Origin: Bacteriovoracales bacterium
Lineage (GTDB): Bacteria; Bdellovibrionota; Bacteriovoracia; Bacteriovoracales; Bacteriovoracaceae
Assembly: GCA_028346125.1 (NCBI GenBank)
Contig: JAOMEV010000010.1
Location: 1-64,000 of the forward strand
Length of the DNA: 64,000 bases
Reading direction: 5' to 3'
Positions 7,982 to 16,002 of the stretch are shown here, piece after piece (position 1 is the stretch's first letter; every line of letters begins with the position of its first letter). Under the pieces are notes generated by a model. The model did no database searches. It worked only from the letters and a program-made list of their open reading frames with translations, and was not told where the DNA came from. Position numbers and translations under genes: made by a program.

Positions 7982-9370
7982 AAATTCCTTATAAGAAAAA
8001 ACTCTCAGGTTTTTAGAAATTTTTTGCAATGTTTTTTCAAGAGACTTATGTCCTAAAATTAAGACTGTTTGCTTTTGCCAATCAAAAATATTTTTAGCGG
8101 AAAGAGCAATGTCCCTTTCATTAATTTTTGATATCTTTTCAGTAAAACGATAGAATTCGGAATAATCTTTTCCAACATGGTCTAAAAATACCATTTGGGA
8201 AATAAAAGAAGTCACTTTTTCAAACTGAAAGGGATGGCTTCCAATTAAAAAGTTCTTTGTTGTTTGATACTGTTCTTTTGAAAAACTCTTATTCATCATC
8301 ATTCCAAGTGAGGATCTAATGACTTTAATCATTTCTAGTACTTTTTCATTTCGAGTTGAGCTGATAATACCACTTCGTCCATAATACTTTTGTCCGGCCG
8401 CAAAAGCTCCAATTGAATAAGTTAATCCTCGCTTAATCCTCACTTCTCTATTTAAAATGGATGTAAAGCCCCCACCCAAGATACTAGACATAAAGTTGAG
8501 AACCTCATTATTTCCCTGAATTTCCGAAAAATTAAGATAGCGGCCCAAACGAATCTGGGCCTGATTGGCCTTAGGCACTGTCACAAGAATAAACTCTGGT
8601 TTTTTGGAATTGAATTTTTTTCCTGAGTAAACAACCTTTCTTTTATAATCCTGCTTCCCACTCCACCCACAATTCTTAACAATAATATCCTTAATAGAGA
8701 GAATCTCTTTTGGACCGCTAATGTAAATTCTTTTCTTCACCTTAGAATTGAAATAATGTAATTTTTTCTTAAGTCCTTCTCGACTTATATCATCCAAGTC
8801 CTTCAGCTTTCCACCCGTGGGATAAGCAAATGGTGTTCCCTTCATAGAGGCCTCTCTAAAAGCACGACTGGCCAAAGAGGATGGGTCAGATATAAGGGAC
8901 TGAAAACCTAACCTTGCCATTTTAATCGACCTTTTCAACTCTTCTTCTGGAAAACTGGCCTCTTTAAAAATATGACACATGAAAGTTATTGTCTCTTTCA
9001 TGTCCTTGAGAAGACCTGCAAAGTTATAAGAGGAGTATTCATGAAAAACACTAGGACCGCCAGAAAATCCCCAAAACTCGAACTGCTCAGCGATTTCCTT
9101 GTAGCTATGTTTTGAAGTTCCACGCCCCAAAAGAGAAAACATTTTCTCTGTTTCTCCTTTAACATTTTCATCACTTAGAGATCCATCCCCAAAATAAACG
9201 GTCATGTCATAGAGAGGTAGCCTATTATCCTCAAGCCAAACAACTTCAATTCCTTCCCAATTCAATTTTTTTACATCTTTTAAAACACCAATGGTCTTTG
9301 CCTGTAGAGGGGTAAAAAAGAAAAAAAGAAAAAGGGTGCAACAAAAATATCTTTTTATTTTATTTTTCAT
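7976..9370 (-). CDS. Periplasmic M16 peptidase-like protein, catalytically inactive partner
   Basis: A 464-residue M16 (insulinase/MPP-like) family member with a clear signal peptide (MKNKIKRYF, hydrophobic core, cut near LQA). Two half-domains are visible, but the zinc motif HxxEH is missing at the expected place (about 75-85, where the sequence reads ETEKMFSLLGRGTSKHSY). The C-terminal half keeps the Arg/Tyr region (RGLTYSIGAFA) seen in substrate-holding subunits. Its ATG lies 11 bases inside the upstream M16 gene, so the pair is translationally coupled and probably forms an active/inactive heterodimer like MPP alpha/beta. Confidence 0.88.
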   Translation of the reverse strand: MKNKIKRYFCCTLFLFFFFTPLQAKTIGVLKDVKKLNWEGIEVVWLEDNRLPLYDMTVYFGDGSLSDENVKGETEKMFSLLGRGTSKHSYKEIAEQFEFWGFSGGPSVFHEYSSYNFAGLLKDMKETITFMCHIFKEASFPEEELKRSIKMARLGFQSLISDPSSLASRAFREASMKGTPFAYPTGGKLKDLDDISREGLKKKLHYFNSKVKKRIYISGPKEILSIKDIIVKNCGWSGKQDYKRKVVYSGKKFNSKKPEFILVTVPKANQAQIRLGRYLNFSEIQGNNEVLNFMSSILGGGFTSILNREVRIKRGLTYSIGAFAAGQKYYGRSGIISSTRNEKVLEMIKVIRSSLGMMMNKSFSKEQYQTTKNFLIGSHPFQFEKVTSFISQMVFLDHVGKDYSEFYRFTEKISKINERDIALSAKNIFDWQKQTVLILGHKSLEKTLQKISKNLRVFSYKEFL

Positions 9371-10733
9371 CTTTAATTCCTCCTGAGTGTTGGTCCCAGA
9401 TTGAAAGAAACATAAATTGATCCTTCTTGAAGACCTCTCGACAGGCCTTTTTTATTTCTTCTGAAGTTATTGAATTATAAGCGTCCCATTCTTTTTTATA
9501 ATAGTTGTAATCACCGTGATAAAATTCAAAGTTTCCTAAAAACCTTGCTGCACCAGCATTACTTCTTAAGCCGCCCAAATAACTCATAAAATACTGATTT
9601 TTCGTTTTTCGAAGGGCCCTTTCTGTAATGGCCTCATCACAAATAACATCCATTCTTTTAAGAAGAGTCTGCTTTATCTTTTCAGGATGCTCTCTTTTTA
9701 AACTATGTCCAATCATGTAGAAAACACCATTCTTTTTTAAAGTGTAATGCCCAACAGAAATCGAGGCCAACATAGGATCTTTGTTAATAACATAGAGCCC
9801 TGATAGATATGAGCTTGCCCCATCTCCGACGACAGAAGAAAGTAAATCAACCACGTACGATTTTCTTGTCCCTAAAGGTTCCCCTTTAGTCACTAACATA
9901 AATAAAGGCGTCGGTGATTGTCCTTTGAGGTGAATATCACGGTTATACCTACCTTGGTGGCGGTAAAGTTTAGGATCATCCATTCTTTTTTTGATCTCCA
10001 CCATTTCAGTAGAAGCTCTTAAAGGTCCATATTTGGCCTTAATTTCGTCCATTGTTTTTTTTGTATCGACGTCACCAACAATAACTAATACAGCGTTGTT
10101 GGGAGCATAAAACTTTTTAAAGTAATTATAAATTTGGTCCCTTGTGACATTTTTAATATCTTCAATTTCCCCGATGACTGAGCCTCCATAAGGAGTTTTT
10201 TCAAAAACTGCTTGCATCATGGTTAGAAAAAGTCTTCCCATAGGTCTATTTTCATAACGCTGCTTTCTTTCTTCCAAAACTACCTGTCTTTCGCTTTCAA
10301 AAGTTTGAGGAATCAAAAGAAGGTTAACCATACGGTCAGCTTCCATATCGATAATAGTGTTAAGGGCCTCCTTGGGCATATTTTCATGATAAACAGTGCT
10401 ATCAAAAGTCGTGTAAGCATTGCTAAAACCGCCACTTCCTTCAATGAGGCCATCAAATCTTCCCGGCCCGTACTTTTTGGCCCCTTTAAACATAAGGTGC
10501 TCAAGATAATGGCTGGCCCCCGTTATTCCTTTTTCTTCATGCCTTCCTCCAACATCGTAAAAGGTGTAATAGGAAAAAATGGGGAGGCGCTTGTTTTCCA
10601 TAATGAGAACAGTCAATCCATTCGGTAGGACTTCTTTATGGACCTTTAAGTTGAGAGAAAGCTCTCTTTTTTCAGTTGTTGCACAAGACACAATAGTTAT
10701 AAGAAGAAAAAAAAGGCTTATTTTTTTGACCAT
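9360..10733 (-). CDS. M16 zinc peptidase, predicted lipoprotein
   Basis: A 457-residue active M16 peptidase. The zinc site HYLEH (H75, E78, H79) is present, with the distal glutamate in the VVLEER segment near 155. The N-terminus MVKKISLFFLLITIVSC is a lipoprotein signal, with the lipidated Cys at about 17 after IVS, so the enzyme should be anchored facing the periplasm. The start is placed at ATG 10733, which has GAGG nine bases upstream; the frame is open further upstream to 10796 but that would spoil the signal peptide. It is followed, overlapping, by the inactive M16 partner. Family role: degradation of peptides or processing of exported proteins; the actual substrate is unknown. Confidence 0.9.
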   Translation of the reverse strand: MVKKISLFFLLITIVSCATTEKRELSLNLKVHKEVLPNGLTVLIMENKRLPIFSYYTFYDVGGRHEEKGITGASHYLEHLMFKGAKKYGPGRFDGLIEGSGGFSNAYTTFDSTVYHENMPKEALNTIIDMEADRMVNLLLIPQTFESERQVVLEERKQRYENRPMGRLFLTMMQAVFEKTPYGGSVIGEIEDIKNVTRDQIYNYFKKFYAPNNAVLVIVGDVDTKKTMDEIKAKYGPLRASTEMVEIKKRMDDPKLYRHQGRYNRDIHLKGQSPTPLFMLVTKGEPLGTRKSYVVDLLSSVVGDGASSYLSGLYVINKDPMLASISVGHYTLKKNGVFYMIGHSLKREHPEKIKQTLLKRMDVICDEAITERALRKTKNQYFMSYLGGLRSNAGAARFLGNFEFYHGDYNYYKKEWDAYNSITSEEIKKACREVFKKDQFMFLSIWDQHSGGIKDEK

Positions 10734-10795
10734 CTTGAAAAACCTCATTAAAAAAATTAGGTAGTATTCATCTTTGTTTAACAGCGAAAACAACA

Positions 10796-11632
10796 ATGAC
10801 CAATAAAATTCTTATCTTAGGTTCAGGAACAAGTACTGGTATCCCTATTCCCGGTTGCTACTGTGAGGTCTGCCAATCAGCAAACCCGAAAAACAAAAGA
10901 TTAAGAACTAGTATTATACTAAAATTTAAGAATGACGATAAAAAAGGTCATCCTGAAAAAACCCTCCTCGTTGATACAACGCCTGATTTAAGGCAAGGAC
11001 TCCTGAATCATAAAATAAATAAAGTGGACGCTACCATTATAACCCATACTCATGCCGACCATCTTCATGGAATAGATGACTTACGCCCCCTCTGTTTTGG
11101 GCCTCCGGCGAGAACAATTCCTGTTTATATTCACTCTAAGGATAAAAAAGATTTGATTCAAAGGTTCCCTTATATTTTTGACAACTCTCAACAAAAACCT
11201 CAAATTGGCGGGGGCATTCCCCTCTTAGATTTAAAAACTGTGGACACAAATGGCCCCCTCTCACTTCTCGGAAGGCCCTTTGACTTTTTTCTCCTTCCTC
11301 ACGGCCATGGACAAACACTAGGATTTTGTCAGGGTAAATTTGCTTACTTAATAGATTGCCATGATATTCCCCAACAAGTTCTCGAGTTTTTAAAAAAACG
11401 AAAACTTGATTTTCTCATTATGGATTGCGTTTGTCTTAAACCTCACAAAACCCATCTCAATGTAGAAAAGGCCTTTTCTTTTATTAAGGAGATCTCCCCT
11501 AAAAGAGCGGGACTTATCCATATGGGACATGAAATTGACCACGATGTCCTCCAAAAAATGGCAGAAAACTCTTTTGATTTTCCCGTCTTTCCCCTTTCCG
11601 ATAGCATGGTGTTGGAGTACTGCGACGAATAA
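10796..11632 (+). CDS. Metallo-beta-lactamase fold hydrolase, PhnP-like
   Basis: A 278-residue MBL-fold enzyme. The N-terminus LGSGTSTGIPIPGCYC and the following VC pair give the Cys-rich structural zinc site of PhnP-type phosphodiesterases. The metal motif THTHADHLHG (HxHxDH) is at about 83-92. Further ligands are in FLLPHGHG, LIDCHD and the late GHEID. PhnP proper cleaves ribosyl 1,2-cyclic phosphate, and relatives act on cyclic nucleotide phosphates or in RNA metabolism; substrate unassigned here. No phn genes are near. The gene is divergent from the M16 pair, with 62 bases between the starts. Confidence 0.82.
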   Translation: MTNKILILGSGTSTGIPIPGCYCEVCQSANPKNKRLRTSIILKFKNDDKKGHPEKTLLVDTTPDLRQGLLNHKINKVDATIITHTHADHLHGIDDLRPLCFGPPARTIPVYIHSKDKKDLIQRFPYIFDNSQQKPQIGGGIPLLDLKTVDTNGPLSLLGRPFDFFLLPHGHGQTLGFCQGKFAYLIDCHDIPQQVLEFLKKRKLDFLIMDCVCLKPHKTHLNVEKAFSFIKEISPKRAGLIHMGHEIDHDVLQKMAENSFDFPVFPLSDSMVLEYCDE

Positions 11633-11745
11633 ATTAACTCCATCAAGAGAAAAATATATCTTTTTCCTTTAAATTATGAAAAAAAATAGTCTATATTCGT
11701 TCTCTTGAAAATTTCTAAGATCCAAAGAAGCATCGGAGAAGCAAA

Positions 11746-12852
11746 ATGAAGATTGGAGTTCCTAAGGAAATAAAAAATAATGAAAACAGAGTTGGCCTTG
11801 TACCTTCCGGTGTCCGCCAACTTGTGATGGATGGCCACCAACTCTATATTGAAAAGACTGCCGGTGAAGGTATTGGCCTTACTGACTCTCTTTATGTTGA
11901 AGCTGGAGCGACAATTCTAAATAGCTTAGAAGAAGTCTATGAAGCTGCTGATATGATCATAAAGGTAAAGGAACCCCAGCCAAGAGAAGTGGCGCTTCTT
12001 AAACCTCGCCATATTCTCTACACCTATTTACACTTGGCAGCTGATAAGACACTCACTGAGACACTCATGCAATCTGGGGCCACTTCCATCGCCTACGAGA
12101 CAATACAAGACCCTGATGGTTCCCTCCCCCTTCTTCTCCCTATGTCTGAAGTAGCGGGTAGAATGGCCACACAAATTGGGGCCCAGTACCTTCAACTGGA
12201 CCGAGGTGGAAAGGGTGTCCTTTTAGGCGGTGTTCCCGGAGTAAGAAGAGCAAAAGTTACAGTTATAGGCTGTGGAGTTGCCGGAACAAACTCTATAAAA
12301 ATGGCCATGGGAATGGGTGCTGATGTGACCGCCATTGATCTTTCAGTCAAAAGAATGGCAGAACTTGATGACCTTTTTAGCACTAAAATTACAACCCTTT
12401 TTTCCAATATAGACAATATTGAAAAGGCAGTCATGGAATCAGACCTCGTTATTGGCGCGGTTTTAATTCCTGGAGCGAAAGCACCAAAACTCGTCTCAAG
12501 AGAAATGATCTCGAGAATGGGCAAAGGATCTGTTGTGATTGATATTGCTGTCGATCAGGGTGGATGTATTGAGACCTGCCGACCAACAACACACGAAGAG
12601 CCAACCTTTGTTGTTGATGGAGTAACTCACTACTGTGTAGCGAATATGCCAGGCGCTGTGGCCCAAACCTCCACATATGCTTTAACAAACGTTACTCTAA
12701 GATATGCTCAAATGATTGCTAAACTTGGGGTCGAAGAAGCTTGTCAAAAAAGTGAGCCCCTTAAACTTGGACTTAACATCTACAAGGGTGACTTAGTTTA
12801 CAGTCAAATTGCTAAGGACCTTGATCTTCAACATACTGAATTAAAAATATAA
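11746..12852 (+). CDS. ald: Alanine dehydrogenase
   Basis: NAD-dependent interconversion of L-alanine and pyruvate plus ammonia. The 368 residues are full family length. The N-terminus MKIGVPKEIKNNENRVG, the catalytic H95/K74 region (IIKVKEPQPRE, YTYLHLA), the Rossmann motif VIGCGVAGTNS and IDIAVDQGGC are all typical. RBS GGAGAAGC precedes ATG 11746. It stands alone and ends in a strong hairpin terminator. For an amino-acid-feeding bacterium it would channel alanine into pyruvate; it could also recycle alanine formed by the class III aminotransferase encoded near 53 kb, though this link is inference. Confidence 0.97.
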   Translation: MKIGVPKEIKNNENRVGLVPSGVRQLVMDGHQLYIEKTAGEGIGLTDSLYVEAGATILNSLEEVYEAADMIIKVKEPQPREVALLKPRHILYTYLHLAADKTLTETLMQSGATSIAYETIQDPDGSLPLLLPMSEVAGRMATQIGAQYLQLDRGGKGVLLGGVPGVRRAKVTVIGCGVAGTNSIKMAMGMGADVTAIDLSVKRMAELDDLFSTKITTLFSNIDNIEKAVMESDLVIGAVLIPGAKAPKLVSREMISRMGKGSVVIDIAVDQGGCIETCRPTTHEEPTFVVDGVTHYCVANMPGAVAQTSTYALTNVTLRYAQMIAKLGVEEACQKSEPLKLGLNIYKGDLVYSQIAKDLDLQHTELKI

Positions 12853-12876
12853 AGGAAGGCTTCGCCTTCCTTTTTT
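12851..12876. terminator. Rho-independent terminator, bidirectional
   Basis: A ten-base-pair hairpin with a three-base TTC loop (AAAGGAAGGC / GCCTTCCTTT) followed by a T run to 12876. It directly follows the ald stop. On the other strand the A-rich flank gives a T run as well, so it can also end the convergent protease gene, whose stop codon lies inside it. Confidence 0.92.
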
Positions 12877-13819
12877 AATTTCCAGTATTAAGAAAACTCT
12901 CGAGATCTTTAAGAAAAACACTCACCTTGGTGACATGCTCTCCATCAATTTTGTCATGAGTCTGACAGTTAGTTCCGTCATGTCGACAATAGTTCAATGT
13001 TTTGCAAAAACCTACTCCGGGAACGTATTGGCCGATAGAATCTGGTTTTCCTCTAACTAAAATCCCCTCAACTTCTCCCGTAAGCTCGTTAAAAACGGCC
13101 GACCCCGAGTTCCCTTCGAAACTGTCTAAGTTGGCAGAAAACCAGGTTTCACTGTTATTTCTTAAAACCTGGGCATTGTGAGAAATTTTTGCAGGAAGGC
13201 CCCAAGGGTACCCAACAAGAACCAAAGGCTCATCAACCTGAACTTGCCCTTCTTTTCTTAAAACTAAAGGTTTTCTTCCATTAACCTTACGGTCAAGTTG
13301 GATAATAGCATAATCGGTTTTTTTATCACTCCAAGGCTCAAACTTAACCGAGAGTACCTGCTTACACCCATAAACATTCTCTTCAGGAAATAAAATCCCA
13401 AAAGGATCCTTGGGGTCACTAATTTTATAATCAAAAACCCAGTAAAAATTTTCACAGGAATTCTGCATACGACTCGAGGCACAATGTCCGGCCGTCACAA
13501 TTATGTCGTCTCCGACCAAAAAACCCGAACAATGTGACAAGTGGGGCTGATCAGAAAACTTTTCTTTCTCACATAAATTAAGTGATTTTTTTAACGTTTT
13601 TACGCTCTTAGAAATAGAGAAAAAGGATGACCCCTCCTCTTTAAAAAGCCTTTCTTTTTTAATCATGGCCACTGTTGATCTTGCCATTTCATTATAAATA
13701 GGAAGAGGAGAATTCATGAGGTCAAATCGATTATCCTCACCGTAAATAATTTTTTCCACGGCCTGAGCGTTGAAAAGCGTGATTCCAAAAACAAGAAATG
13801 ATACCAAAATATTTTTCAT
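12875..13819 (-). CDS. Secreted trypsin-like serine protease
   Basis: A 314-residue exported protease. The signal peptide covers residues 1-20 (ending AQA). The chymotrypsin-fold triad is complete: H112 in VTAGHC, D169 in KTDYAIIQLD and S238 in EGNSGSAV. Several cysteines (83, 97, 113, 122, 152 and a C-terminal cluster) suggest disulfides. The fold resembles glutamyl endopeptidase/V8-like proteases. The start is ATG 13819 with AAAGGAGAT five bases before it; an upstream in-frame ATG at 13837 overlaps that ribosome site. Likely secreted or periplasmic, consistent with a predatory or proteolytic lifestyle. Confidence 0.9.
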   Translation of the reverse strand: MKNILVSFLVFGITLFNAQAVEKIIYGEDNRFDLMNSPLPIYNEMARSTVAMIKKERLFKEEGSSFFSISKSVKTLKKSLNLCEKEKFSDQPHLSHCSGFLVGDDIIVTAGHCASSRMQNSCENFYWVFDYKISDPKDPFGILFPEENVYGCKQVLSVKFEPWSDKKTDYAIIQLDRKVNGRKPLVLRKEGQVQVDEPLVLVGYPWGLPAKISHNAQVLRNNSETWFSANLDSFEGNSGSAVFNELTGEVEGILVRGKPDSIGQYVPGVGFCKTLNYCRHDGTNCQTHDKIDGEHVTKVSVFLKDLESFLNTGN

Positions 13820-13988
13820 TAAATCTCCTTTAAGCAAAGCACACCCTATACAATAGAGCTTTTCTTTACAAAGGTTTAAGTCTCACATTTCCTTTCATTA
13901 CGCAAAGCAATTAACTCAATTGTGGAGTCTTTACCTAAATCCAAAAAATTTCAGGATATGCTAAAATATACTTAAGGAGGCCCAAACT

Positions 13989-14459
13989 ATGACAGGTAAA
14001 AAAATGATTGACATGATTCTTTTAGGTCTCAACCTCTTGGCCACCCTAGCGGCACTTGGTGTAATGCTTTACACAGTCATCCTTTTTGAAAGGCCTACAC
14101 CAAACCCAGATGCCGAAAAAAATGAGCTTCTCTCAAGCAACAAGACCTATAGACCCATCAGTAGCTTCAAAATGAAGAGAATTATTATTAATATCCCTTC
14201 AACAACGACAAGGCTCAGGTTTTTAGAAGTTAAGGCCGTTTTAGTCCCGTTTAAAGACGACCAAATGGCAGAAATTGAAAAAAATAAGCATATCGTACGG
14301 GATACTTTCTTAGATATTGCTGGAGAAATGACTCCCGAAGAGCTTAATAGTATTACTGGAAAAATTATTTTAGAGGATCGAATAAAAAAGCGCCTTAACA
14401 AAAGCCTAGGCGCTCGAACAGTCCAAGAAATGTACTTTCAAAAATATGTTGTTCAATAA
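13989..14459 (+). CDS. FliL-like flagellar basal-body-associated protein
   Basis: A 156-residue inner-membrane protein with an N-terminal transmembrane helix (about 8-30) and a periplasmic FliL-type domain: VTL-like strand LRFLEVKAVLVP, the acidic helix IEKNKHIVRDTFLDIAGEM and the C-terminal KKRLNKSLG...VQEMYFQKYVVQ. FliL surrounds the stator units of the flagellar motor and supports torque. There is a strong RBS TAAGGAGG. No other flagellar genes are adjacent, so this is a stand-alone copy that might serve the flagellum or another MotAB-type motor. Confidence 0.85.
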   Translation: MTGKKMIDMILLGLNLLATLAALGVMLYTVILFERPTPNPDAEKNELLSSNKTYRPISSFKMKRIIINIPSTTTRLRFLEVKAVLVPFKDDQMAEIEKNKHIVRDTFLDIAGEMTPEELNSITGKIILEDRIKKRLNKSLGARTVQEMYFQKYVVQ

Positions 14460-14672
14460 TTATTGATCTAAACCTTCACGATCATTATTGGCAACGGACT
14501 CAATGACTGCTTTTTTTTCAATTTGCTCAGTATAAACAAGTCTGTTTGTTTCATCAGGCAGATCCGTCATATATTTTTCAACTTCTTCCGCTGTCACTTT
14601 ACCTTCGGCGATAAGTTTATCTCTCAAACGAACGTCCATTAACTTTTCTTTTAGAGCTTGAGCTATTCTCAT
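14460..14672 (-). CDS. Small hypothetical protein
   Basis: A 70-residue charged, probably helical cytoplasmic protein without signal peptide or known motif. Its codon use matches its neighbours, it has its own ATG, and it fills the space exactly up to the convergent FliL-like stop. The segment AEGKVTAEEVEKYMTDLPDE looks like a small helix-turn-helix-sized bundle, but no DNA-binding claim is made. Function unknown. Confidence 0.55.
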   Translation of the reverse strand: MRIAQALKEKLMDVRLRDKLIAEGKVTAEEVEKYMTDLPDETNRLVYTEQIEKKAVIESVANNDREGLDQ

Positions 14673-14750
14673 TCTTTAGAATCCTTTTTTTGATTTATGG
14701 CAAAATTCTTAGCATTCTTTCTAGTCATTGACAAGTAACGCGAGGCATAT

Positions 14751-15506
14751 TTATTGCCAATATTTTGGTCCATTTTCGTTGTCATCATCATCGAAGTTCT
14801 TCACAAGCCTTAAATTGCCCTTTCCTTTCCTCTTTTTAGCCTTTTGGGGGTCTCTAGTAAAATAAGCTCGCCATTTTTTAAAGCGGGGAGAAGAAAGCCA
14901 AACCATGTGAAAGTAACCACAGGCCATAGCGCCCAAATGACCAAACGCTTCATAAGAATTCCTGAAAATCCCATAAAAAAAGAAAAGACCGATAATTAAA
15001 GAGCAAAAATGCTTCGCCTTCATCGGAAATATAAACATAAAGGTAAAAACTTGATTAGGGTAAAGAATAGCGTAGGCCAATAGGAGAAAGCTCGTCATTC
15101 CTGTCAAACCCATAAGAGGACTTACGAGAGCTGCTGGACCCAACATCATAGAAAGAACCCAAGTCAGCATCAAATAAAAAATTCCCCCTCCAAAAACAAC
15201 AAATGCGAGAAACTTTCCATAACGATTAGTCCCCCACATAGACTCTAAATCACTGCCCACAAACCATAAAAGCAGGCACTCGAAAAGAATTTCAAAAACC
15301 CCTCGCGATAAAAATGGATAGGTGATTAATTCATAAATATGACCTGAGAAAAAGTTCGCAGGAGTAAGCGGGATGTACTGCAAAATAGGTGCAAAACTCG
15401 TCATCATCAAGATGTTTTGTAGGAAAAAAACCACTACAGCCGTAATGATGATAATTTTGTTTAAATAGGTCAATTTCGGTACGTGAACACCATGGCCCTG
15501 TTGCAT
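14751..15506 (-). CDS. Rhomboid-family membrane protein with Ser-to-Thr change
   Basis: A 251-residue polytopic membrane protein (about six helices), with a charged cytoplasmic C-terminal tail from about 208. The rhomboid signature is clear: LLLWFVGSDLESMWGTNRY (loop 1/helix 2 region), the GxSG motif position at 133-136 and the His motif GHLGAMACG (H190). However, the nucleophile motif reads GLTG, i.e. Thr135 replaces the catalytic Ser. It may be a pseudo-rhomboid acting as a chaperone or adaptor, or an unusual threonine protease. It is 15 bases downstream of the epimerase gene on the same strand. Confidence 0.8.
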   Translation of the reverse strand: MQQGHGVHVPKLTYLNKIIIITAVVVFFLQNILMMTSFAPILQYIPLTPANFFSGHIYELITYPFLSRGVFEILFECLLLWFVGSDLESMWGTNRYGKFLAFVVFGGGIFYLMLTWVLSMMLGPAALVSPLMGLTGMTSFLLLAYAILYPNQVFTFMFIFPMKAKHFCSLIIGLFFFYGIFRNSYEAFGHLGAMACGYFHMVWLSSPRFKKWRAYFTRDPQKAKKRKGKGNLRLVKNFDDDDNENGPKYWQ

Positions 15507-15521
15507 AAACCCTCCTATCCC

Positions 15522-15944
15522 CTAGATTTCCCCCATTTTCTGCGAAATTTCAACTAGAACACCCCCAGTAGACTTGGGATGTATAAAATTTACCTTGCAG
15601 GAATGGGCCCCAATGGCCGGTTCTTCATAGAGGAGACGAAAACCCTTTTCTTTAAGCTCTTTACATTTTGCCTCAATATCCGGGACTTTAAAACAAAGAT
15701 GGTGAATTCCTGGCCCCTTTTTCTCCAAAAACTTTGAGATTGGCCCCCCCTCTCCATGGGCCCCTAAAAGTTCTAACTGGGCGTTTTCATCGACCTGGGC
15801 AAACGCCGTTTTAACGCCCTGAGATTCAATAATTTCCCTTTCTTCCTGAAACTTAACTCCCATGGCCTCATAGGTTTCTACGGCCTTTTCTAAATCGTCC
15901 ACGGCAATCGCGACATGGTCTAAAAGACAATCTTTTCCAAGCAT
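15522..15944 (-). CDS. mce: Methylmalonyl-CoA epimerase
   Basis: A 140-residue VOC/glyoxalase-fold enzyme interconverting (R)- and (S)-methylmalonyl-CoA. Metal ligands are visible in the usual places: His in LDHVAIAVDD (H10), Gln/Glu in AQLELLG, His in GIHHLCFKV and a C-terminal Glu in GGVLVEISQK. The segment PKSTGGVLVE is diagnostic for this subfamily. It links propionyl-CoA (from odd-chain fatty acids, branched amino acids or thymine) to succinyl-CoA. No mutase gene is adjacent. It is followed by the rhomboid gene. Confidence 0.92.
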   Translation of the reverse strand: MLGKDCLLDHVAIAVDDLEKAVETYEAMGVKFQEEREIIESQGVKTAFAQVDENAQLELLGAHGEGGPISKFLEKKGPGIHHLCFKVPDIEAKCKELKEKGFRLLYEEPAIGAHSCKVNFIHPKSTGGVLVEISQKMGEI

Positions 15945-16002
15945 ATTTACTCTCCAAATCGATTTTTTCTTTTATAGTAACACTTTTTTGTCAGGATTGG
16001 GG

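Noticed and set aside
10305-10628. 107-codon plus-strand frame inside the M16 gene
   Set aside because: It is antisense to the conserved zinc-peptidase domain, with no sign of independent coding.
12192-12524. 110-codon minus-strand frame within alanine dehydrogenase
   Set aside because: It is a shadow of the NAD-binding domain of ald; no ribosome site or domain.
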